From Saturnia japonica (lineage: Eukaryota > Arthropoda > Insecta > Lepidoptera > Saturniidae), in NCBI GenBank assembly GCA_033032175.1, contig CM065309.1, positions 16,430,001 to 16,494,000 of the forward strand: a DNA stretch of 64,000 bases, in the 5' to 3' direction. Position numbers and translations under genes: made by a program. The notes beneath the pieces are model-generated. The model did not search any database. It was given only the letters and a program-made list of their open reading frames with translations, and had not been told where the DNA came from. Shown in pieces: positions 56,050 through 64,000 of this stretch (within the stretch, counting starts at the first letter, position 1; the number at the start of each line of letters is the position of its first letter).

Positions 56050-56159
56050 AATCGGAATGGTTTTTCTACACCAACTAGCGCAAAAAAGAAAAAAAAAGGT
56101 CCCTTACAGAACCTATGTACCTGTGTGGTGTGCACGTGTGTGTGTTCATACGTGTGTAA

Positions 56160-57470
56160 TATTGTGTATGGATAGCTAAGTGTTGCACGTATAGTGTCAC
56201 TTGTATTGCGCGGGCGGCTGCCTGACCCAAGAGCTTCACACCGAGGAACGGATCTAGGCTTGGGTTGCCGCTAGAGAGGGTGGACGTGACGGGTGTGCGG
56301 GAGCGAAGTTGACTGCCCATCCTATGCGGAGAGAACGGTGGTTACGCGGGCGTGGACGGTAGCACGCTCTGTTTGGAGAGGCGGTGGCATAGAACGCGTT
56401 TGCTGTTTCGATTTGGTCGAGCGGGTCAGTGAAGATATTACGCGGCCGGCGTTTACTTTGGCAGGCATTGGGGTCGGGAACATATGAAGCTGCCGCTTTG
56501 ATTAACGGTTTCGCGTGGTTCGACGCGGTGTCGAAATATGAGCGAGAAAGGTGTTTGGCATAAGCATGTATCGAAGGAAGGTCCATATCTCTATGGAGAT
56601 CTTCCATACGAACATACCAAGGGGCGCCGGTAAGGCGGTGAAGAAACCTATTCTGGATGGTTTGTAAACATTCCCAATTATATCTTGGCATATGTGCGAA
56701 CACAACGCAGCTATATGTCATGATCGGTCGGATACACATCTTGTAGAGCGTAAGCTTGTGTCTCGTAGACATTTTGCTTGCAGCACATAACAGAGGATGC
56801 AATCGGGCGAGGGTCCAGGTGGCCCTTTTCCTAACCAGAGTGATGTGACGTATAAAGGAGAGTCTACTATCTAGGGTTACACCTAGATATTTGGTCTCCT
56901 TTACCCAGGGGATAGGATTACCGAAGAGCTCAAGGGGATGATTCTTGAGTTTTTTCGGTATCTGTGAGGCGGTTTGGTCGAAGAGCACCGCTGCGGTCTT
57001 CGTGGGGTTGATGGCTATTCGCCAGTCGTTAAACCACTCCCCGAGAGTGGTCACGGCTCTTTGGATTCTACATTTGAGGTTGATTTTTTGCCTTTGAGAG
57101 GAGTATATGACTGTATCGTCAGCGTATAACCCTACCTCAACTTTCCCGGGAAGTTTTGGTAGGTCACTGACGTACAGATTGAAGAGGCTAGGAGCCAGGA
57201 TAGAACTTGGGGGACGCCTGAGCGTATAGTTCACCTTCCACTCTGTAGCGAAAGGTGCGGTCTTTGAGATAATCGCGGATGATTTTAACTGATCTATCGG
57301 GGACTTCGCGAAAGTACAGCTTATAGACTAATCCTTCGTGCCAGACCTTATCAAAGGCCTTGACTACGTCGAAAAAGACCGCCAGTGTACGACGGGGTTT
57401 ATATAACTCGGAAAAGTTAAACATAATGTGCTCCGTAAGGCCCAGCAGCGATGCCCCGACACTGGCTTTA
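56160..57470 (-). mobile_element. Jockey-type LINE, 5'-truncated, minus strand
   Basis: Only the second half of ORF2 is present, from the RT fingers to the C-terminus; the match starts abruptly near 57470 where AT-rich ATCGAT-containing DNA begins, as expected for incomplete reverse transcription. Downstream of the ORF the minus strand passes into a GTGTGT-rich region and A/T runs (56080-56160). Confidence 0.82.
56254..57470 (-). pseudogene. Jockey-type reverse transcriptase ORF2, truncated and frameshifted
   Basis: The first frame (57424-57188) has AVFFDVVKAFDKVWHEGLVY and FRYRVEGE. A frameshift near 57200 leads to the second (57234-56254, 326 residues): LFNLYVSDLPKLPG, the catalytic LYADDTVIY (YADD near 57115-57126), NPTKTAAVLF, TKYLGVTLDSRLSF, the Jockey-type CIRPIMTYSCVVFAH and QNRFLHRLTGAPWYVR, and a C-terminal tail. 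Only one clear frameshift and the 5' truncation damage it, so it is younger than the LINE at 52-55 kb. Confidence 0.86.
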
Positions 57471-58027
57471 TACTAATACAATATCGATAATCGATATACC
57501 GAATTTTATAAGAAGATATCGATACCAATGTCACAGGGGTAAGTAGGTAAACGAAACAACGCACGTTAATTACTTTTTTTTTTATTTAATCAACTTAATG
57601 TAACAAACAGTATCTAATTTTTTGGAAATTAATGAGTAACATTTATATTAACCTAACATCCGTAAATTAGACGGAAGACGGTGATTTCGCAAGTCTGGAT
57701 GACACTCGCTGTTGAAAATTATCTCTCAGATGCGACTGAGATCAGTTGGGAACTAAAGAACTTTTGAGCTAGTAGTATTTTTAAATTTGGACATCAAACC
57801 TAATTGTGGCAAAAAAATTAAACAATCTGCTTTGTAAAATAGCTAATGTTAGGACATCTTGAATTTCTCTCAAGTTCATCTTTGAGCGAATTTGTCGTCA
57901 AAGAGGACAAAGGCTCAAATGTATCGACGCCCCGGAAAATTAATATCGCCGATATATCGATATCGGATGCATCGCTAATTCCCAGTTAATTAAAGGAACA
58001 TCTATCAAAATTGTCCCATTTGGTGTA
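57471..58027. other. gene-free spacer
   Basis: AT-rich, with clusters of ATCGATAT/ATATCGAT palindromes at both ends (57480-57525 and 57945-57970), which may be the ends of an unrecognised inverted-repeat element. No supported gene. Confidence 0.45.
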
Positions 58028-58772
58028 CAGTAAAAAAGCTCTTTATTCGCGCTTTATCATTCGCGTTTCCACTATTCGCGGATTTAAAAAATGCGACCCA
58101 ATTCCTATATTCGCGGCTAAAGATTTCTTTATTCGCGGATCTAATCGGTACATCGGTACATACACATTGATAAAAGACTTTCCAATATGTAGGTATCCAA
58201 CCGAATATCCTTTCTAAAGGCGTCGTCAAATGGACTAATAAAAAAGTAAAATAGACCTTATTACAACTATGCCTAAAGTATGTTGTTAAATGATATCGCC
58301 ACTGTATTGGTTCCTCCTTTGACACAAGCCGTCTTCGCCGTTCGGCGTTTTTGAGAATGTAAACAAACGGAATGAAATCAACTTTATTATTCAATACATA
58401 AAGTATATTTTTACAAGCGCTCACATTAGACGTTCCGTTCTTTAGTAAGAGCCGCTTTGCGTGTTTGAAATTTGACCCACCTATGGAACGAAGTCTTATT
58501 TTTAAGAGGGAAATTGCTACTGCCACTGCTGAATATTAGCCTGAATTGAAGGAGCTTTTAAAAACTGCCAAGCAATAAAAAATTACAAAAATCTTTAAAC
58601 CATTGCTTAAGCCTGAAGATAATAATTAATCAATATGGTCAAAAACTTCAATTAAATTTTGACACCTAGGAACGTAAAATAATCCCATATAAATTACTAT
58701 GCCTTATTCATGGTTTCTGTATTCGCGGCATATTTACGGAACATATACCCCGCGAATAAAGAGCTTTTACTG
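58028..58772. mobile_element. pogo-like non-autonomous element with subterminal repeats
   Basis: Left end CAGTAAAAAAGCTCTTTATT and right end complement AATAAAGAGCTTTTACTG form inverted repeats of about 24 bases, with TA outside each (58026-58027, 58773-58774). The motif (T/C)ATTCGCG recurs at least five times in the first 115 bases and again near the right end, like transposase-binding subterminal repeats. The 173-residue minus-strand frame 58005-58526 runs through an end repeat and has no transposase motif, so I do not call it a gene. Confidence 0.8.
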
Positions 58773-58774
58773 TA

Positions 58775-59414
58775 TTTATATAAAGCTTGTATGAGATCTT
58801 TATAAGAGGAACTGAAAGGCATAGGTAATGTATAATGATGAATATATATATAGACATATACCTGTGTACTTATATATAATCACCAAAATTCATAAACCTA
58901 CCATACCGTTGTAGCCAGAAAGCCATGCAACTGGAGCAGGATAAGGAGAACAGATCGTAGTTCAGACTTGTTCAGGTTAAGAATCCTCGAACCGTAAAAA
59001 TTTTCTGGCATAAACTTCCCACGGACCGGTGTTACCAGGTGCACGGTAATTCTGACCAATACACGATGTATTCCCGGAATTCCCAAATATATTATATGTG
59101 TCAGGCGATCTTAATTGGACTAAGCGTTTCTGTTAGTTGTTTTTCTGTTTGTCGTCCAACCATAATCAAAATTTGTTATGTAATAATGAATGCATAAATT
59201 CTTTGTATAGTTCTTGTTTTAGATGATTAAGAAAGTGGTTAATTATAATAATGTACTCGTGTACAGTGACAAACAAACTTACAATATTAACACCGATGTA
59301 TTTTTTTACATATAATATTCTTTATAGATTTAGGGTTTGCATCACAATCTGACGAGAGAACTGATTCATAAGTGGAGCTGCCGGAACGAACCTATAGGTG
59401 CTTACTAGTTAGTA
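58775..59414. other. gene-free spacer
   Basis: AT-rich DNA without recognisable features other than a short (AT)n run near 58845. The frame 58898-59086 (-) has no motif. Confidence 0.5.
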
Positions 59415-60650
59415 CAGGGTGGGCCAGAAAGGCGAACGATTTTAATAATACTCGTTATTAAATGCGTTTGAACCGTATGAGCGGAGGTATACGCGGGTGG
59501 TGGGGATGAGAAGCTCGGTTCTCGGAAATTTATCCGCGATGGATCGCTTCACCGGAACAGCGTGCATTCTGGCGTTAAACATTATTATAAAAATAGCGAT
59601 TCGTGGCTATTGTTCGACGTTTATTTCGGCGTGAGTTTGGATTACATGACGTAAAGCAGTGTCCGAAGGAAAGTGTGATTCGATCCTGGGTCAGAAAGTT
59701 CGAAGCTACTGGTTCGACTCTCAAACAGAGGCCTGCGGGACGCCCAAAGTCGACAAGAACGGAAGACACAATTCAACAAGTTAGAGCTTCAGTTCAACGT
59801 AATCCTGGTTTATCGACTCGCAAGCGATCAGCTGAACTTGTGGTGTCCAGAAGATCTTTGCGTCGCATTTTGTTGAAAGATTTGAATTTGCACCCGCATA
59901 AAATTCAATTTGTACAGGAATTACTGCCAAATGACCCAATTTTACGACGAGCTTTTATTGAAACAATGTTGGAATGAAGAGTTTCAACAATATTCTGTTC
60001 TCCGACGAATTACATTTTCACTTAAATGGGCATATCAATAAACAGAATTGCCGTTACTGGGCTGCAGAGAACCCACGTGCAAAACATCAAAAGACTCTAC
60101 ATTCGCCGAAAGTAACCATTTTGGCGGGCATATCAGGACACGGAATTATCAGACACTAATTCTTAGAAAATCAACAAAGGCAATCTGTCACTGTAAATTC
60201 CGAATGATACATAGCCAATGTAAGGGATTTTTTCTTTCCGCAACTGCAACAATTTGAAGCCTATAATCGTATGACGTGGTTTCAACAGATGGTGCAACAT
60301 GCCATACATCTAATGCTTCGTTGGCGGTCGTAAACGAGATGTTTGCTGGGAAACTGATATCGCGCCGAGGTGATATTACATGGCCGCCTAGAAGTCCGGA
60401 TCTAACGCTACCGGACTTTTTCATGTGGGGATACCTGAAAAGTAGAGTCTACTCCAATAACCCAGCCACGATTAACCAGTTGAAGATAAATATCCGGAAG
60501 AAATGGCAGCTATTCCTCGCGCAATGTGTCAGCGAGTTTTTACCAATTTGAGGTTCAGATTCGAGGAATGTTTGCAGCGGGATGGTGCACACCTGAATAA
60601 TGTAATATTTAAGAAATAAATTTCCCAGATGTCTATTTTAATTGAAATAT
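59415..60650 (+). mobile_element. second IS630-like transposon, 3' end lost
   Basis: TA at 59413-59414 is followed by CAGGGTGGGCCAGAAAGGCG, a terminal repeat of the same CAGGGT type as the element at 16660. A plus-strand transposase follows. No inverted copy of the end is found after the gene, so the right terminus is lost or too diverged; 60650 is an estimate. Confidence 0.72.
59603..60551 (+). pseudogene. IS630-like transposase, frameshifted
   Basis: The N-terminal frame (59603-59977) carries the two DNA-binding helical domains (RSWVRKFEATGSTLKQRPAG, then NPGLSTRKRSAELVVSRRSL) and the KDLNLHPHKIQ segment. The next frame (59974-60159) has the first catalytic Asp in ILFSDELHFHLNG, then NKQNCRYWAAENP and VTILAGISGHGIIR. 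A third (60276-60551) has the second Asp in DGATCHT (60288-60308) and WPPRSPDLTLPDFFMWGYLK. Two or three frameshifts and a stop inactivate it. More complete than the transposase at 17290-18366. Confidence 0.83.
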
Positions 60651-60736
60651 AGATGTGTATGTGTATTGTATTTAGTATTTTTTAAATTATTTTTTAAAAT
60701 TCGCAGATCTTTCTGATCCAACCTGTAGTTAGCCAG

Positions 60737-60882
60737 GTGTACATCAGAAAGTGCTCTACCACTATGCTATGGTGTCATCACGACGTTTTCCTTCACCGAA
60801 AACTCGAGTTCATTGTAGGGATTCGAAATCATGTCGATGGACGCGGTGTCCTTACACTCTACCACTGAGCTGTAATCGCTTC
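60737..60882 (-). repeat. tRNA-derived SINE, family A, copy 2
   Basis: Complement of 14995-15130: GATTCGAAATC B-box complement, CCTTACACTCTACCACTGAG head complement and TTTTCCTTCACCGAAA body. Truncated at the 3' side. Confidence 0.6.
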
Positions 60883-62980
60883 AAATGTGTATAAATATAT
60901 TTCCAAAAAATAAATGAATCGAACTAAGAATTTATTATTTGCAGACTTTGTCAATACAATATAAAGCTTTTTGTATTATTATAAAAACATAAAATTGATC
61001 TAAAAGTGTAGGTGTAGATCATCTTTATGTATAAAACTTCTCTAAATAAGTAAATTAATCAGAGATTATATCTATATTATTAATATTAATCTAAGCCCTA
61101 TTTTGAACATACTCACCTAAAAATAACATAGGCAATTTTAATAGCTTCGTAATACTCTAAATAGATTAACTTGAATGGAAACAGGGAGGGAATTTACGTG
61201 GGTGCGTTAAGTCTCCCGAGGGGGCTGTTTGACCTGCAAGTAGGTCGACGTGCAATGACGATCGATGCACACCACCGCTGCATTTTGTTTGAAAGGAAAC
61301 TTCTAGTACCTACGTAATCCAATTTGCAATTTAAATGATTAAAAGGTTGGAAAGTTATATTATTAAATATATATTATTGAATAAGGTTTTAACTAGTATT
61401 TCATTTAAATTTGTATTTACACTATTTGTTCACGTCTTTTTCTCGTCAAATGATACCAGTTTATTTACTTTTACTTCACCTAAATTCATAAGTTCGCAGT
61501 TTGTCTTTATGAAACAAGAATATTAGAAACGTGCTGGCTAGGAAATCTTTGTTTATACCAAAATAGACGGTTTATTTTGAACATGCTTTTATTAACTTCA
61601 CTTGTAACTAACAAACAAAACAAATCTTAGAAGTCAATTTTAACCTACTTCTGATTGTAGTATCGTATTGAAACTTTCTATATTATACATGTAGTTCGGA
61701 TGACAAAATTATAATTTGGTATCTTGGAGCTTAACTAGCTAGTCAGGAGGTGGATAGTGGAACTCTTCAGTGTCTACTAGCAAACCCCTTTGAGTTTAGG
61801 CTCATATGATTTGTTTTGAGGAGTCCAATAAATTGGGCTTGGTAACGAAGGACTGATGATGGGCCAGGAGATGTTTTATAATTTTTATTGCATTTTTATA
61901 TTACAAGTGTGTGTTTTATATTACAAGTGTTTTTATGTTTTTATACTACATACTTTTATTACTTAAGTTATCAGTCAGTTAAATTGTAGCATTAAAAGTG
62001 CTTCTATGGATATTTCCGGTGAATGACTATAAATAAAGATTTAATCAAATACTATCTTATGAACCTGTTTTAGTTATAATACTATAAATGATTATAATAT
62101 TTTAGCCTCCTTTGTCCTGAAGTTTCCTAAGTGCAAAAGGTTTTATAAAAAAATACTTTATTATTACTTACATAGGATTCGTAATAGAATATATGTAAAA
62201 AATGAATGGAGCATTAGTACGCAAGCGCAAGGCTATTGACTACCCCCCTCGGTCTCCCGTTTGAAACCTGAACTAGCTCGCAGGACTAGGAATAAAGGAT
62301 AGGCACCGACCATATTTCCCCTTTCACTGCAACGCTTCTTATGTAAGATTTTACATTGTCATTGAAGGTCACACTTGTTTCATATAATCAAAATTTCTAA
62401 TACGATTCTCATTGACTCGTATGGCGTATTGATATCGATATATAATTAAAAATTTTTTTGTTTATGTAACTACTCAAGGAAAGGTTTATAGATTAACGAT
62501 TAAATCAATATTTAAACTATGTGACAACATTATTTTCATAACTACGATTAATAAATATTAATATAAATATATCCATCCATACTAATATATAAGTTTATCT
62601 ATTGTTAACTCGGAAAACAATAATTAGCAACGTTGGTGTCATGACGTGGAATTCCAATAATAACTGGTAAAATAATTATCTCCTAAACAATGCGTTAACT
62701 ACGTTAATTGGACATCAAATATATTGATTGGAAAACTAATTATCAATTAAATTGAGTAAATAGCTTTGGCATATCGCTCGAGGTTATATTGTATTTTTTT
62801 TTAAATAAGGAATCATATAATATTGTCTAATCTAAAATTACATATTATATTGTTAGAAGTTGTGTTGGCTAAAAATCACAGACTACGAATCACACGTACC
62901 TACAACGAATCGGTGACTAAGCAATGTGAATGATCCGCGATAGCTTCAGCGAGGCTGGCCATTCAAGGTTTTGTTTTTTC

Positions 62981-63030
62981 GAACTGACTATACCGTTGGC
63001 CAGGCGGCCTTGACAGCTTCACCAGGCTTG
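62981..63030 (+). repeat. interspersed repeat R1, copy 5 fragment
   Basis: GAACTGACTATACCGTTGGC then CTTGACAGCTTCACCAGGCT, the first part of R1 with a deletion. Confidence 0.55.
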
Positions 63031-63093
63031 TGTGTTTTTTTAATAGCATATTTGTGATCAGTATTATCGAGAAATTTGAAAAAAATTACATGT

Positions 63094-63125
63094 AGCGACA
63101 GAACTACAGATTTATTAATATAGAT
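63094..63125 (+). repeat. repeat R5a, 3' end fragment
   Basis: GACAGAACTACAGATTTATT and AATATAGATA match the end of the copy at 43127-43690 (43648-43676). Confidence 0.5.
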
Positions 63126-63356
63126 AATGTGTGCGGTCACAAGCACACCTGATACTATCACACTCAGCCATAGCGCGGGTCAATAGTATAGGCAATAGTA
63201 CGAACAATAGGTCACAATAATCGCACCCGACAAATCTATTACTTATAATAAAAGAGTAAAGAATTGAAATCTGTACATAGAGGATATTTGAGAAAAAATA
63301 ATACGGGGTGTTTAGAATAATGGACAGAACGTATTTCGATAGTATTTGAAAATTTT

Positions 63357-63375
63357 GTCTGTCTGTCTGTCTGTC
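63357..63375. repeat. (GTCT)n microsatellite
   Basis: Almost five perfect GTCT units, followed by GGTATGTTTG. Confidence 0.9.
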
Positions 63376-64000
63376 GGTATGTTTGAACGCCAACCACGCA
63401 AAAATTACTTTAATTTTGTAATATATGTTTTTCAAATATTTGGTGAAGCAAAATGAAAAGACACCAAATTAATCCAAATAATTTTATCTTTACATAATAA
63501 TAAAAAAAAAAAAAAAATGGAAAATTATGTATTTTGTTTTCCAGGAGTATTCATAGATGGCGCTGTACGACTTGGTTTAAATTATCATGAAATTAATTTG
63601 ATATTTATTGTCATACTTAAATATATTTTCTGTAATCACATGAATTGATAATTTAAAGCCGGGCTTTTATTAACATTTTTAAATGTATTTTACATATATT
63701 TTAAAGGTATTTTTAAAAGTTTAAAATAATTTAAAATATCTATTCGATGTAAATTTTGTACGATGAAAGTCGTTCTTTGTTGTTAGCGCTTTCAAGACTT
63801 TTATTAAATTACACTAAACAGACATACTTATACCTAATGCATTATTATGCACTGGATATTAACACTTTATTAAATTAAACTTATTAAACAAAATTAACTT
63901 TTCGTAAAGGACTGTTGACATTTAAAATGATTTTAGTTTGGTGTTCTCAAAGCTTATATTGATCTAAGATGAGATTGAGGTGACGGAAATTTTTATTTAG

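Larger units (their letters stand above)
60883..64000. other. gene-free terminal stretch
   Basis: No supported gene. Frames 61335-61526 (+) and 63115-63435 (-) are hydrophobic chance frames in AT-rich DNA. Fragments of R1 (62981-63030) and R5a (63094-63125), a GTCT microsatellite and an A run at 63502-63516 are the only features seen. Confidence 0.5.

Noticed and set aside
58005..58526. 173-residue minus-strand frame as transposase
   Set aside because: It runs across the element's inverted repeat and outside it, and has none of the pogo/Tigger motifs.
63115..63435. 106-residue minus-strand frame
   Set aside because: Crosses a repeat fragment and a microsatellite (TDRQTDRQ), hydrophobic chance frame.
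1..64000. CRISPR arrays, operons, riboswitches, phage genes
   Set aside because: Eukaryotic sequence; no regularly spaced repeats with unique spacers and no prokaryotic gene layout.

Overview
The window is eukaryotic: it is AT-rich, holds one intron-containing gene with GT...AG splice sites, and is crowded with insect-type transposable elements. The mix (mariner copies with TTAGGTCC ends, copia, Ty3/gypsy and BEL/Pao LTR elements, Jockey-type LINEs, tRNA-headed SINEs) fits an insect, most likely a moth or butterfly. Order and species are inference; no mitochondrial, rRNA or bacterial signal is present.

The one host gene I can support is on the plus strand at 40210-49339. It has nine coding exons whose phases all agree and together encode 375 residues. 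Its N-terminal coiled coil identifies it as GPS2 (G protein pathway suppressor 2), a subunit of the NCoR/SMRT-HDAC3 corepressor. Its introns carry SINE pieces, a hAT-type element with an 8-base target duplication, a mariner fragment nested inside that, and several copies of an unnamed repeat in opposite orientations.

Layout. 1-2595 is gene-free. 2596-3839 and 6220-7468 are two mariner copies on opposite strands; the second is deleted internally and has taken in a small inverted-repeat element. 7469-16005 is repeat-rich and gene-free. 16660-19408 is a Tc1/mariner-superfamily (IS630-like) transposon with inverted repeats of about 285 bases; a 661-base pogo-like MITE (19413-20073) abuts it across a shared TATA. 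21265-25167 is a Ty3/gypsy element (gypsy-1) with 130-base LTRs and a likely self-priming primer site. About 26690-31004 is a minus-strand BEL/Pao element cut at its 5' end. 31287-39366 is a second gypsy element (gypsy-2), interrupted almost at its gag start codon by a full-length minus-strand copia element (31719-36213). GPS2 follows. 51947-55290 holds a degenerate plus-strand LINE and 56160-57470 a 5'-truncated minus-strand Jockey-type LINE. 58028-58772 is a pogo-like element with subterminal repeats, and 59415-60650 is a second IS630-like transposon. The rest, to 64000, is gene-free.

No element looks fully coding: every long transposon frame has a stop, frameshift or deletion. LTR comparison gives an order of events. 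The copia LTRs differ at 2 of 162 positions, while the LTRs of the gypsy element holding it differ at about 10 of 258 plus two indels, as nesting requires. Percentages were counted by eye. Repeat family labels R1-R7 are mine and imply no database match.
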